Assembly: GCA_016342755.1 (NCBI GenBank) | Contig: JAEINS010000008.1 | Span: 111,975-175,974 of the forward strand | Length of the DNA: 64,000 nt | Direction of reading: 5' to 3' | DNA from: Melioribacteraceae bacterium | Lineage (GTDB): Bacteria; Bacteroidota; Ignavibacteria; Ignavibacteriales; Melioribacteraceae | Part shown: piece by piece, positions 37,025 through 46,825 of the stretch | Layout of the letters: each line of letters starts with the position of its first letter | Numbering within the stretch: the first letter of the stretch is position 1 | Notes under the pieces: generated by a model | Database searches by the model: none | What the model saw: the letters and a program-made list of their open reading frames with translations, nothing else | What the model was told of the DNA's origin: nothing | Position numbers and translations under genes: made by a program

Positions 37025-38587
37025 ATGAAAAAAGAAATTATAATTAATTCATCAACAACACAAACAAGAGTTGCAATAACAGAAGACAGCAAACTTGTAG
37101 ATTTTTTTGTAGAAAATCCTGAAAAAGAGAGAATGGTTGGTGATATTTATTTTGGTCGTGTAGCCCGTATTCTTCCCGGTATTAAAGCCGCTTTTGTTGA
37201 TATAGGACTTAAACACGATGCATTTTTACACTTTTCCGATATTGGAAAAAGATTAGAAGCTCTTCAAACTGTATTTGGAGATGATGGTGATTCTGAAGTT
37301 GATGATGAAGATGATGAAAAAATACCACATACTTCTAAAGATGATTCTGTAAATAAAGAGACCGAAGTTCCCAAGCTTAGAAAAGGTCAGGATATTTTAA
37401 TACAAATATTAAAAGAGCCTATTGGTAATAAAGGTGTCAGAGTCACTTCCTCAATTTCAATTCCCGGCAGATTTTGTGTGCTTCTTCCATTCGATAGAAA
37501 AATTGGAATATCGAAGAAGATTGTTGATTTTAAAGAGAGACGCAGGTTAAAAAAACTTGCAAGAGGCATTATACCACAGAATTGCGGATTGATAATTAGA
37601 ACCGCTGCTAAAGATCAGGATGAAGACATTTTAGCAAGCGATCTTAAATATTTATCAAAAGCATGGGGCGATATTCAGGAGCAAGCCCGTACAAATGAAC
37701 CTCCAACGCTTATTTATAAAGATTTAAGTACTACATCTAGCGTTATAAGAGATTTACTTACACCTGATGTTAGTAAAATATTTGTAGATTCAAAAAAATT
37801 ATATCGCGAAATACGCGGATACATTTCTCTTGTACAGCCGGCTTTACTGGATAAAGTTGAACATCTTAAAGACGATGAACCAATATTTGAGACCTTTGGA
37901 ATTGAACAACAAATCAAATTGCTGATGCAAAGGCAGGTTCCTCTTCCTAGTGGCGGACATATTGTTATCGACCATACTGAAGCAATGATTGTGGTTGATG
38001 TTAACTCTGGAAGATATGCCGCAAAGAAAGATCAGGAATTAAATTCGCTAAAAACAGATCTTGAAGCCGCACGGGAAATAGTACGACAATTGAGACTGAG
38101 AGATATTGGCGGTCTAATGGTCATTGATTTTATTGATCTTGAAGAAGATAAAAACAGAAAAAAAATATATGATGAACTTAAAAAAGAGTTCAAAAAAGAT
38201 AGAGCGAAAATAGCGTTATTACCAATGACTGATTTTGGAATTATTCAGATAACACGCCAAAGAATTAGAGAGAATATACTGCAGTCTATGAATGAAGTTT
38301 GTCCATATTGCCATGGAACGGGACTTCTAACAAAGCAGTCGAATCTAATTCATGAAATAGAAGAGTGGTTAACTAAATATAAAATCTATCATAGAGAAAG
38401 AGTATTGATAATAAAGTGCAATCCGCATCTTGGCTTAAAGTTAAAAGAGGGAAAAATAAAAACTCTGACCAAGCTTCAGTTTAAGTTTTTCCAGAGAATT
38501 AAGTTAGAAGAAGATATTAAAATGAGTCCTGGAAAATTTAAAATTATTTCGGAAAAAACGGGTGAGGATTTAACGGATAAGTACTAA
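37025..38587 (+). CDS. rng: Ribonuclease E/G family endoribonuclease
   Basis: A 520-residue Rne/Rng-type enzyme for rRNA and mRNA processing. The N-terminal S1-like domain starts VGDIYFGRVARILPGIKAAFVDIG. It is interrupted by an acidic insertion at about residues 84-117 (GDDGDSEVDDEDDEK...), which E. coli RNase G does not have. The catalytic Asp pair lies in MIVVDVNSGRY and LMVIDFIDLE, and the zinc-link CPYCHGTG is near residue 430. The C-terminal tail of RNase E is absent. No strong ribosome site is seen. Confidence 0.93.
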   Translation: MKKEIIINSSTTQTRVAITEDSKLVDFFVENPEKERMVGDIYFGRVARILPGIKAAFVDIGLKHDAFLHFSDIGKRLEALQTVFGDDGDSEVDDEDDEKIPHTSKDDSVNKETEVPKLRKGQDILIQILKEPIGNKGVRVTSSISIPGRFCVLLPFDRKIGISKKIVDFKERRRLKKLARGIIPQNCGLIIRTAAKDQDEDILASDLKYLSKAWGDIQEQARTNEPPTLIYKDLSTTSSVIRDLLTPDVSKIFVDSKKLYREIRGYISLVQPALLDKVEHLKDDEPIFETFGIEQQIKLLMQRQVPLPSGGHIVIDHTEAMIVVDVNSGRYAAKKDQELNSLKTDLEAAREIVRQLRLRDIGGLMVIDFIDLEEDKNRKKIYDELKKEFKKDRAKIALLPMTDFGIIQITRQRIRENILQSMNEVCPYCHGTGLLTKQSNLIHEIEEWLTKYKIYHRERVLIIKCNPHLGLKLKEGKIKTLTKLQFKFFQRIKLEEDIKMSPGKFKIISEKTGEDLTDKY

Positions 38588-38692
38588 ATATTACATGCTT
38601 ATTTTTAGTAAAAGCTTTTCGTTAATAAGGAATAATTTTTTAACTTTTAGTTCCAATTATTTGGAAATTGAAAATATTTTAAGGTGAGAAGT

Positions 38693-39334
38693 ATGAAATT
38701 TTTTATTGATACCGCAAATATTGATGAGATACGAGAAGCAGAAGCTTTGGGTATTTTAGATGGTGTAACTACAAATCCTTCACTTGTAGCAAAGGAGGGA
38801 AAAGAGTTTATTCCCTTGTTAAAAGAAATTGTTGAAATAGTTGACGGACCAGTCAGCGCAGAAGTAGTTTCAACTGATTATGAAGGAATAATTAGAGAAG
38901 CCGAAGATTTAGTAAAAATTCATAAGAATATTGTAATTAAAGTTCCTTTAATTAAAGAAGGTCTTAAAGCAGTAAAAACTTTAAGCGAAAAAGGAATTAA
39001 GACAAATGTTACATTATGTTTTTCGCCGTCGCAGGCTTTATTAGCTGCTAAAGCGGGTGCAACTTATATAAGTCCGTTTGTTGGAAGATTAGATGATATT
39101 AGTCACGACGGGATGGAATTAATTGCGCAGATAATAGAAATTTATGATAATTATAATTTTGCTACTGAAGTTTTAGTGGCCAGTATAAGACATCCGCTGC
39201 ACTTGGTTGATGCCGCCAGAATGGGTGCCGATGTTGCAACCATGCCTTTAAGTGTAATTGATAAACTGTTTAAACATCCTTTAACCGATTTAGGTTTAGA
39301 GAAGTTTTTAAGTGACTGGAAAAAACAAAATTAA
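38693..39334 (+). CDS. fsa: Transaldolase-like / fructose-6-phosphate aldolase
   Basis: A 213-residue small transaldolase of the TalC/FSA class. Strands [16 protein letters not shown] and [15 protein letters not shown], the Schiff-base Lys in [15 protein letters not shown] (near residue 84) and [32 protein letters not shown] are clear. It takes part in the pentose phosphate or a related sugar pathway; the choice between transaldolase and F6P aldolase activity is open. GTG at 38684 overlaps the ribosome site, so ATG 38693 is taken. gcvT starts 10 bases after its stop. Confidence 0.93.
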   Translation: MKFFIDTANIDEIREAEALGILDGVTTNPSLVAKEGKEFIPLLKEIVEIVDGPVSAEVVSTDYEGIIREAEDLVKIHKNIVIKVPLIKEGLKAVKTLSEKGIKTNVTLCFSPSQALLAAKAGATYISPFVGRLDDISHDGMELIAQIIEIYDNYNFATEVLVASIRHPLHLVDAARMGADVATMPLSVIDKLFKHPLTDLGLEKFLSDWKKQN

Positions 39335-39344
39335 TTGGACTAAA

Positions 39345-40427
39345 ATGAAAACGACTAAATTTTTAAAAATACATGAAAGTTTAAATGCAAAACTAGTTGA
39401 CTTTGCAGGGTTTCAGATGCCGGTACATTATTCTTCAATTATAGACGAACATAAATCAGTTAGAAATTCTGTAGGAGTTTTTGATGTTTCCCACATGGGC
39501 GAAGTTATAATTAAAGGTGAAAAAGCTTTAGATTTTGTTCAGCATATTACAATAAATGACGCTTCAAAATTAAATATAGGAAGAGTACAATATTCCGCAA
39601 TGTGTTATAAAGACGGTGGAATTGTTGACGATCTTCTGGTATATAAAATTGCTGATGACGAATACATGCTTGTTGTTAACGGCGCAAATAAAGATAAAGA
39701 TTTTGAATGGATGAATAAAAATAATTCATTTGGAGTTGATATAAATGATGAAAGTGATGAATATTCACTTTTAGCTATACAGGGTTCAAATTCAAAACAA
39801 ACCTTAGATAAAATTTGTTCTAAAGAATTGGATATGGAATATTATCATTTCTTTAAAGCAGAAGTAGCCGGAATAGAAATGATAGTTTCTAGAACCGGTT
39901 ATACAGGCGAACTTGGTTATGAAATCTATTTTAAAGGTGATGAAACAGTTGCTGAAAAAGTTTGGGCCGCAATATTTGAAGCCGGTGCAGAGTTTGAAAT
40001 TAAACCTATTGGACTCGGAGCCAGAGATTCTTTGAGATTGGAAATGGGATTTTGCCTTTATGGAAACGATATTGATCAAAATACAAATCCATTAGAAGCC
40101 GGTTTAAATTGGATAACTAAACTGAAAAAAGGTGATTTTGTTGGCAGGGATTCACTTGTTAAAATTAAAGAAGAAGGAGTTTCGAGAAAGCTGGTTCCTA
40201 TTATAGCTGAATCAAGAGCCTTCCCAAGAAATGGATATGAAATATCTGTAAATGATGAGATTGTTGGAAATGTTACAAGTGGAACAGTAAGTCCTGTTCT
40301 TGAAAAGCCAATTGCCCTTGCTTATGTAAAAAAAGAGCTGGCTGTTGAAGGCAACAGAGTAAACATGATAATTAGAGGAAAAGAAATTCCTTGTATAATA
40401 ACTAAATTACCATTTGTTAAAAAATAA
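39345..40427 (+). CDS. gcvT: Glycine cleavage system aminomethyltransferase (T protein)
   Basis: A 360-residue tetrahydrofolate-dependent GcvT. Motifs: FAGFQMPVHYSSIIDEHKSVRNSVGVFDVSHMGE at the N-terminus, the folate-site Asp in GIVDDLLVYK, SRTGYTGELGYEIYF, LGARDSLRLEMG, and the C-terminal GNVTSGTVSPVLEKPIALAYV. The ATG at 39345 aligns with the usual family start. gcvH, gcvP and the lipoamide parts are not in the window, so the system is scattered. It converts the aminomethyl group of the H protein to methylene-THF. Confidence 0.95.
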   Translation: MKTTKFLKIHESLNAKLVDFAGFQMPVHYSSIIDEHKSVRNSVGVFDVSHMGEVIIKGEKALDFVQHITINDASKLNIGRVQYSAMCYKDGGIVDDLLVYKIADDEYMLVVNGANKDKDFEWMNKNNSFGVDINDESDEYSLLAIQGSNSKQTLDKICSKELDMEYYHFFKAEVAGIEMIVSRTGYTGELGYEIYFKGDETVAEKVWAAIFEAGAEFEIKPIGLGARDSLRLEMGFCLYGNDIDQNTNPLEAGLNWITKLKKGDFVGRDSLVKIKEEGVSRKLVPIIAESRAFPRNGYEISVNDEIVGNVTSGTVSPVLEKPIALAYVKKELAVEGNRVNMIIRGKEIPCIITKLPFVKK

Positions 40428-40428
40428 T

Positions 40429-41184
40429 ATGAAAATAGACGTTTTATTATCGCCTCTTAATGCGGATGAATTACACTTTACTGGTAAAACAACAGTTGTA
40501 ATAGATGTTTTAAGAGCTACAACCACAATTGTAACAGCTCTTCAAAATGGAGCGCGTGAAGTTGTTCCGGTTGGCAGTGTTGATTTTGCCATGAAAATAT
40601 CTGGTTCAGCTGCAGGCGGCCAGACACTTCTTTGCGGTGAAAGAAATATTACTATGATAGAAGGCTTCTCTTTAGGTAATTCACCTTTAGAGTATGACGA
40701 AGAAACAATTAAAGGAAAAACCATTGTGTTTTTTACAACTAATGGTTCAAAATCTATTGTTAAAGCAAAGTTTTCAGAGAATTTATTGATTGCTAGTTTT
40801 ATTAATATGAATGCAATAGTCAATCATTTAGTAGAACTTGGCAACGATGTTGAAATATTATGTTCTGGTTCTGAAGGTAAATTTTGTATAGAAGATACTG
40901 CCTGTGCGGGAAAAATAATTTCGGAAATTAAAAGCAGAGTTCATGAAGTTATTCTTACAGATTCGGGCAGAGCAAGTGAACTGATTTATGATTCGTTTGG
41001 TAAAAATCTTGACGAAATGTTATTAAACTGCGATCATGGAAAAAAATTACAGGAAAAAGGATTTGCGGACGATATTAAATATTGTTCACAATTAAGTATT
41101 AGCGATATAGTTCCATATTATGATGCAGGTACTATTAAAATAGTTCAGCCAAAAGAAGTTCAACAATCTGAAAATAAAAATTAG
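40429..41184 (+). CDS. 2-phosphosulfolactate phosphatase (ComB) family
   Basis: A 251-residue protein matching the ComB family: VVIDVLRATTTIVTALQNGA near residue 25, GGQTLLCGERN, EGFSLGNSPLEY, and VFFTTNGSKSI near residue 100. In archaea ComB removes phosphate from phosphosulfolactate on the way to coenzyme M. Many bacteria without coenzyme M carry relatives whose role is unknown; sulfolactate use is one possibility. It begins one base after the gcvT stop. Confidence 0.85.
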   Translation: MKIDVLLSPLNADELHFTGKTTVVIDVLRATTTIVTALQNGAREVVPVGSVDFAMKISGSAAGGQTLLCGERNITMIEGFSLGNSPLEYDEETIKGKTIVFFTTNGSKSIVKAKFSENLLIASFINMNAIVNHLVELGNDVEILCSGSEGKFCIEDTACAGKIISEIKSRVHEVILTDSGRASELIYDSFGKNLDEMLLNCDHGKKLQEKGFADDIKYCSQLSISDIVPYYDAGTIKIVQPKEVQQSENKN

Positions 41185-41189
41185 AATTA

Positions 41190-43661
41190 ATGGCTGCTAA
41201 AAAAATATCCAAAAAAACAAAAGATAATGGTGATAACTATTTTGTTATTTCCATTGAAAAGAAAAAAAAACTTATAGGGATTTTATTATCTCTGTTTGCA
41301 CTTCTAATTTTTCTTAGTATTCTTTCCTATTCAAAATATGACAGAGCAAATTTAACTTTTGATTTTAAAGATTTATTCAGAATCTTCTCAAGCGATCCCG
41401 AATTTGTTCATCGCGCTGAAAGTACGCATAACTGGCTGGGTATTTTTGGAGCTTATATCTCTAACTTTTTTATCCATAATACAATTGGGTTCTTTTCATT
41501 AATTTTCCCGGTAATTTTATTTATGTGGGGAGGAGCTGTAATTCGTGGTCAGAACTACAAATTATCAGTCCACCTTACTAATTTTATGATTATAACGGGA
41601 GTTATAATTGCAACCTTTTTTGGTGTTCTCCGTTTCGAGTTAGATGTAATGATGGATGTTCCACAGATATCGGGTAAAATTGGGGATTTTCTTGGCATAG
41701 GTCTTGGCAGATTATTAGGCGGTCTGGGCAGTATAATATTCTTGTTAACAGCATTAACAGTTACTTTAATAATTTCATTTGATATTAAATTTGAAGAAAT
41801 TTTTGAATTTTTAAAAACTCAGTTTGCTGATGCTTTTAGTGAAGGAGAGAGTAAGAATTCGATTACAATAAAAAAATCTGAATTAGATAAACCGGAAACC
41901 AACTTAGATAAAATTAAAAAGCTAAGTAAGAAAATAAAACCTGAAAAGGCTGAAATAGAAGAAACAAATGAGTTGGTTGGGGAAGATGAAATTCCGGCTA
42001 AAGAAACTACAATTAGAATTGTTAAAAATGATAAACCCGGCAAAATAATAGAAGATATTTTTATTCCCGAGCAGGCTAATAAAAAAGAAGAGGTTGTAGA
42101 ATTTGATGATATTATTCCGGCAATTGATAAAGATGAAGAAGCCGCTCTTCCGGAACCGTGGGAAGAAAAGATAAAATTTGATCAGCCAAATTTAAGCTTA
42201 TTAGCTATACCTGATGAACCTGAAGATGTTGATATTGCTGAGGACGAGTTAAAACGCAATGCCGAATTGCTAAAAGAAAAACTCTCCCTTTTTGATATTG
42301 AGATAGAAGATATTTCAGTAACTCCCGGTCCGGTTGTAACTTTGTATGAAATTGTTCCGGCTCCCGGTGTTAAAATAAGCAGAATAGTAAGTTTGGAAAA
42401 TGATATTGCTTTGGCTTTAGCTGCCAGAGGAATAAGAATTATTGCTCCAATACCAGGTAAAAGTGCCATTGGTGTTGAGATTCCAAACGCAAAATCGTTA
42501 TTGGTTAGTGCCCATAGTATACTTGCAAAGATTAAGGATGTTAAAGCTGAGTTGCCTATAGCTCTTGGTAAAACAATTACCGGTGATATTTATATTACGG
42601 ATTTAGCGTCAATGCCTCACTTGCTTATTGCCGGTTCAACCGGCTCCGGGAAAAGTGTTGGTATTAATATGCTTATAACAAGTTTAATTTATTCAAAACA
42701 TCCGTCTGATGTAAAATTTGCTATTATCGATCCTAAGAAAATTGAACTTTCATTCTATGGTAAACTGAATAAACATTACCTTGCTATTTCACCTGATCTT
42801 GACGAAGAGATTATTACAAATCCTCAAAATGCTCTATTATTACTAAAGTCGGTTGAGTATGAGATGGAGAAACGTTATGACAAGCTTGCTAAAGCCGGTG
42901 TAAGAAATATAGTTGATTACAACAAAAAAATTCTTGATAAAAAGAAGAAGCCTGCTGATACAGAAAAAATGAAACATTTTAAACTTCCTTACATTGTTAT
43001 GATAATTGATGAGTTGGCAGACTTGATGATGACAGCCGGAAAGGAAGTTGAGGCTCCTATTTGCAGACTTGCACAGTTAGCAAGAGCAGTTGGTATTCAT
43101 TTAGTAGTCGCGACACAGAGACCTTCTGTGAACGTTATTACAGGTACAATAAAGGCTAACTTCCCGGCAAGAATTGCTTATCAGACTGCAACAAGAATTG
43201 ATTCTAGAACTATCCTCGATATGAAGGGTGCGGAACAACTTTTAGGACGCGGCGATATGTTATTCCTTCCAGGCGGTGCTCCAAAGCCTATTAGGATTCA
43301 GAATGCTTTTATCTCTACTGACGAAGTTGAAAAAGTTACAAATTTCATTTATGTACAGGAAGGTTACAAGAAACGTTATTTCCTTCCATCGCTGGTTGAA
43401 AAAAATATTTCTGCGGCAGGAACTGATTTCTTAGCCGATCTTGATCCAATGTTTGCTGATGCGGCAAAAGTGATTGTAAGACATCAGCAAGGTTCTGTTT
43501 CTCTGCTGCAAAGAAGATTAAAACTAGGTTATTCCCGTGCAGCCCGTATTGTTGATCAGTTAGAACAAGCCGGAATTGTAGGCCCATCCGAAGGAAGTAA
43601 AGCCAGAGAAGTACTTGTGGAAGATGATCAGCAGTTAGATTCAATATTGAGAGCTCTCTAA
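41190..43661 (+). CDS. ftsK: DNA translocase FtsK
   Basis: An 823-residue hexameric ATPase that moves chromosome ends at division and aids dimer resolution. Four N-terminal membrane helices (about 27-47, 97-118, 130-150, 175-198) are followed by a charged linker of about 150 residues. The motor starts with the alpha domain (about 340-440), then the beta domain with Walker A GSTGSGKSVGIN near residue 482 and Walker B MIIDELADLM near 605. The C-terminal gamma winged helix (about 755-820, SVSLLQRRLKLGYSRAARIVDQLE) reads the polar DNA motif. lolA overlaps the stop by one base. Confidence 0.96.
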   Translation: MAAKKISKKTKDNGDNYFVISIEKKKKLIGILLSLFALLIFLSILSYSKYDRANLTFDFKDLFRIFSSDPEFVHRAESTHNWLGIFGAYISNFFIHNTIGFFSLIFPVILFMWGGAVIRGQNYKLSVHLTNFMIITGVIIATFFGVLRFELDVMMDVPQISGKIGDFLGIGLGRLLGGLGSIIFLLTALTVTLIISFDIKFEEIFEFLKTQFADAFSEGESKNSITIKKSELDKPETNLDKIKKLSKKIKPEKAEIEETNELVGEDEIPAKETTIRIVKNDKPGKIIEDIFIPEQANKKEEVVEFDDIIPAIDKDEEAALPEPWEEKIKFDQPNLSLLAIPDEPEDVDIAEDELKRNAELLKEKLSLFDIEIEDISVTPGPVVTLYEIVPAPGVKISRIVSLENDIALALAARGIRIIAPIPGKSAIGVEIPNAKSLLVSAHSILAKIKDVKAELPIALGKTITGDIYITDLASMPHLLIAGSTGSGKSVGINMLITSLIYSKHPSDVKFAIIDPKKIELSFYGKLNKHYLAISPDLDEEIITNPQNALLLLKSVEYEMEKRYDKLAKAGVRNIVDYNKKILDKKKKPADTEKMKHFKLPYIVMIIDELADLMMTAGKEVEAPICRLAQLARAVGIHLVVATQRPSVNVITGTIKANFPARIAYQTATRIDSRTILDMKGAEQLLGRGDMLFLPGGAPKPIRIQNAFISTDEVEKVTNFIYVQEGYKKRYFLPSLVEKNISAAGTDFLADLDPMFADAAKVIVRHQQGSVSLLQRRLKLGYSRAARIVDQLEQAGIVGPSEGSKAREVLVEDDQQLDSILRAL

Positions 43662-44269
43662 TGAAATCTTTAATTGTTTTTTTACTGCTTGCTGTTTTTT
43701 CCACTTTGTCAGCACAACATGAAGATGCGGTTCTTAAGGATATACAAACTAGATTTTCAATGATCAAAGATTTTGAAGCCGGGTTTATTCAGACCACAAA
43801 ATTTTTATCAGTGGAAAACAATGTTACACTAACCGGGCAGTTTTATTATAAACCAGGCGGAAAATATAGAATAGAGTTAAAGGGACAGACAATTGTTTCT
43901 GACGGCACTAATGTTTGGAATTTTAATAGGAAGATGAATAGAGTAGTTATTAATAGTGTAGCAGACGAACCTTCATCTTTTTCGTTTGATAAATTTATAT
44001 TTGATTACCCCAAACTCTGTAAAATAACTTCATCAAAATTAAATGATAAGGTTACAATTTTTCTTGAACCGGAAACTGATGATCTGGATTTTCAAAGCGC
44101 AAAGATTTGGTTTGATAGTGATAACATAATCGAGAAGTTGGAAATTAGAGATAATAGCGATGCTGTTTATGAGTTATCGTTTAAGAACATAATTCTAAAT
44201 AATAATATTGAAGAAAAAAAGTTTAGTTTGGAACCTGAGAAAGGTACTAAAATAATTGATCTCAGGTAG
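43661..44269 (+). CDS. lolA: Outer-membrane lipoprotein carrier protein LolA
   Basis: Periplasmic chaperone carrying lipoproteins from the inner to the outer membrane. The signal peptide ends in LSAQ near residue 20. The mature 180 residues show the LolA pattern: DIQTRFSMIKDFEAGFIQT, GQFYYKPGGKYRIE, TIVSDGTNVWNFN. It starts at the ftsK stop (TAATG) and so is coupled to it. The ftsK-lolA neighbourhood is common in this bacterial group, and it proves an outer membrane. Confidence 0.9.
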   Translation: MKSLIVFLLLAVFSTLSAQHEDAVLKDIQTRFSMIKDFEAGFIQTTKFLSVENNVTLTGQFYYKPGGKYRIELKGQTIVSDGTNVWNFNRKMNRVVINSVADEPSSFSFDKFIFDYPKLCKITSSKLNDKVTIFLEPETDDLDFQSAKIWFDSDNIIEKLEIRDNSDAVYELSFKNIILNNNIEEKKFSLEPEKGTKIIDLR

Positions 44270-44274
44270 TTAAT

Positions 44275-45330
44275 ATGACAGATACATTAAAGAAAGTTTT
44301 TGGTTATTCCACTCCGTTTTTACTTACAGCACTCTTTATATATTTATCCTTTAAAGATGTTGAGTTAGCTGAATCAATAGATTTAATTTCAAAAATGTCC
44401 ATTTTATGGTTTTTTGTATTTTATATTTTTCACTATTTAGCCCATATTGTAAGAGCTTTCCGCTGGAAAATAATAGTTAAATCTATAAAAAAAGATACAT
44501 CACTGCTTAACATGCTTGGTGCAACCATGATTGGTTATGGTGTTAATTATGCTGTCCCGAGACTTGGTGAAATATACCGCCCGTTTTTTTTGGGAAAGTG
44601 GGAAGGTATTTCAAGATCGGCTTTGTTAGGTACAATTGTAGTTGAAAGAATAATAGATATTATAGTATTGGGGTTTTCCACGCTTTTAAGTGTCTATGTT
44701 TTTCCCGGTAATTTATTCGAAGAAATAGAATGGCTAAAACCAGCATTGCTTTTCGGAGGATTAGTAATGGGCGGGGTTGTTATTTTTCTTTATCTGGTAG
44801 TTCATTTTAAAGAAAATTTTTACAACACTATTTTAAGCTTTGTTGGTCGTTTCTCAAAAAAAATTGCCGATAAATTAGCGTACATTTTTCACATGTTGGT
44901 TGATGGTTTTTCTACTGTTAAAACTTTGAAAAACTGGACTTATACAATTGGGCTTTCTGTAATTATTATGCTGCTTTATGGATTAACAAGCTATCAGGCT
45001 TTTTTAGTTCTAAGAATGGAAGAAATAATACCGGTATCGTTAGCAATGGGCTGGGTTGTTATGACAATTAGCGCATTTGGTATTGTTATTCCTACCGTTG
45101 GAGGTACAGGCTCATATCATATAATTGTGATCTCTATTTTAGCGGTATTCGGATTTTCAAACGAAGTAGGTATGGCTTATGCATTATTTACTCATACTGT
45201 GGCATCAATTTCGTTTATAGTGTCAACTATCTTTTTTGTGTTTTATATAAATCACAGACGTGCAAAGATAGAAGGCGCGTCAAAAGAAACATTCTTTAGT
45301 GTTTTCAAAATTGATTCGGAAGAAAAATGA
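44275..45330 (+). CDS. Flippase-like membrane protein (UPF0104 / AglD type)
   Basis: A 351-residue protein with about eight membrane helices, of the lysylphosphatidylglycerol synthase TM / AglD-like family. Conserved stretches include HIVRAFRWK near residue 60, NYAVPRLGEIYRPFFLG near residue 95, and VPTVGGTGSYH-like IVIPTVGGTGSYH near residue 275. Family members are thought to move lipid-linked sugars or aminoacyl lipids across the membrane; substrates are unknown. Ribosome site AGGTAG. It overlaps the next gene by four bases (ATGA). Confidence 0.87.
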   Translation: MTDTLKKVFGYSTPFLLTALFIYLSFKDVELAESIDLISKMSILWFFVFYIFHYLAHIVRAFRWKIIVKSIKKDTSLLNMLGATMIGYGVNYAVPRLGEIYRPFFLGKWEGISRSALLGTIVVERIIDIIVLGFSTLLSVYVFPGNLFEEIEWLKPALLFGGLVMGGVVIFLYLVVHFKENFYNTILSFVGRFSKKIADKLAYIFHMLVDGFSTVKTLKNWTYTIGLSVIIMLLYGLTSYQAFLVLRMEEIIPVSLAMGWVVMTISAFGIVIPTVGGTGSYHIIVISILAVFGFSNEVGMAYALFTHTVASISFIVSTIFFVFYINHRRAKIEGASKETFFSVFKIDSEEK

Positions 45331-45956
45331 AAAAACTAATTATACTGATTTTTTTACTGTCTGTAACATCGGTTAAATCTCAATGGGATATATCAGCCGG
45401 AATGGGAATTAATCAAGTAAACGCGTCTTCATTTAGAGAATATATTAATGTAATTCGCAATGGTGATTTAAATGATTTCTTTACAGCCGCTGATTTTTTT
45501 GGAACAGTAAATTATTCTGTCTCAGAAGATTATCAGGTTGGTATTGAAATCGGTTATTCAATTTATTCATATAATACAGACTTTATAACCGGTAAATATG
45601 ATATATCGTTAGGAGTTTTAAGACCTTCAGTATTATTGCTTTATGTAATAACCGGTGAAGGATATAAATTAAAACTTGGCGGTGGTGTAGGAATTCGTTT
45701 ATTTAATGTTAATGAAAAAATCCCGCCAATTGACCAGGATTTTTCTACTCTTGGGTTTGGAGTTTTATTAAAGGCAGAAGGATATACTAAACTAAGTGAT
45801 AATCTTTATGCCGTAATTGGTTTTGATACAAGGCTTGATTTTACCGGTGATCTGGAGAATGATGATCTTACACTTTATAATTCTGTTGATAGAGAAAATG
45901 TAACTGTTGGTTCTTTTTCAGTGGGAATAAAACTAGGTGTTTCATATTATTTTTAA
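45327..45956 (+). CDS. Small outer-membrane beta-barrel protein
   Basis: A 209-residue exported protein with a signal peptide ending in VKSQ near residue 19. The mature chain has alternating hydrophobic strands with Gly/aromatic ends (WDISAGMGINQVNA, YQVGIEIGYSIYSYN, YKLKLGGGVGIRLFN) and ends in VGIKLGVSYYF, an aromatic C-terminus typical of outer-membrane barrels. It fits an eight-stranded OmpW/PorT-like barrel. No specific function is proposed. It is coupled to the flippase-like gene by a four-base overlap. Confidence 0.78.
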   Translation: MKKLIILIFLLSVTSVKSQWDISAGMGINQVNASSFREYINVIRNGDLNDFFTAADFFGTVNYSVSEDYQVGIEIGYSIYSYNTDFITGKYDISLGVLRPSVLLLYVITGEGYKLKLGGGVGIRLFNVNEKIPPIDQDFSTLGFGVLLKAEGYTKLSDNLYAVIGFDTRLDFTGDLENDDLTLYNSVDRENVTVGSFSVGIKLGVSYYF

Positions 45957-45965
45957 GAGGGATTT

Positions 45966-46814
45966 GTGAGTATAATTGAAGCAATTATATTAGGTGTTAT
46001 ACAAGGTTTAACAGAGTTTTTGCCAATCAGCAGTACCGGGCATTTAACTGTTGCCGGAAAACTTATGGGATTGATTTCAGCAGAAAATCCGGAACGGTGG
46101 ACAAGTTTTATAGCTGTTATTCAGATGGGAACTCTGGTAGCAATTCTTATATATTTCTGGAAAGATTTGTGGAATATACTTATAGATTTTTTTAAGGATA
46201 ATTTATTTAAGAGAAAAGGTTTTAAAGAGCAGTCTCAAAATTCCAAAATGGGATGGTACATTATAATTGGTTCTATTCCTGTTGTTATTATTGGTTTAGG
46301 ATTTAAAGATCTTATTGAAGGAGCTTTTACAAAGAATCTTTATGTAATTGGCATAAGTCTAATTGTTCTTGGTCTTATCTTAAGCTTTGCCGAAAAAATT
46401 GGCAAATTCAATAGAGAATTAAAAGATTTAACATGGAAAGACGCTTTAGTAATTGGATTTGCGCAATGTTTAGCACTTATACCCGGCTCATCCCGGTCTG
46501 GTACAACAATTACCGGCGGACTTTTTCTAGGATTTAAAAGAGAAACTGCCGCAAGGTTTTCTTTTCTGCTTAGTGTTCCGGCAATTTTTGGAAGCGGACT
46601 TTTACAGTTTATTGATTCATTGGAGTACATAGATTATTCAGGGATAGTTGATTTATCAATAGCTACAATTGCCGCAGCAATAAGTGGTTATTTAACAATC
46701 GAGTTTTTATTGAGATATTTAAAAAATCACTCGACAAATGTTTTTGTATTTTACAGAATAATTATTGGCAGTACAATTTTATTCCTTATTGTTGAAGGAA
46801 TTATTAAACCCTAA
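45966..46814 (+). CDS. uppP: Undecaprenyl-diphosphatase UppP (BacA)
   Basis: A 282-residue polytopic enzyme that recycles undecaprenyl pyrophosphate, the lipid carrier of cell-wall synthesis. Both signature motifs are present: GLTEFLPISSTGHL at the N-terminus and PGSSRSGTTITGGLFLG near residue 176, with the catalytic Glu, Ser and Arg. The GTG start at 45966 follows GAGGGATTT. Its position after lolA, flippase-like and barrel genes points to an envelope operon. Confidence 0.95.
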   Translation: MSIIEAIILGVIQGLTEFLPISSTGHLTVAGKLMGLISAENPERWTSFIAVIQMGTLVAILIYFWKDLWNILIDFFKDNLFKRKGFKEQSQNSKMGWYIIIGSIPVVIIGLGFKDLIEGAFTKNLYVIGISLIVLGLILSFAEKIGKFNRELKDLTWKDALVIGFAQCLALIPGSSRSGTTITGGLFLGFKRETAARFSFLLSVPAIFGSGLLQFIDSLEYIDYSGIVDLSIATIAAAISGYLTIEFLLRYLKNHSTNVFVFYRIIIGSTILFLIVEGIIKP

Positions 46815-46825
46815 GGAGGCAAAAA

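Noticed and set aside
41190..43661. Spurious minus-strand frames in ftsK
   Set aside because: Low-complexity antisense frames over a well-conserved gene.
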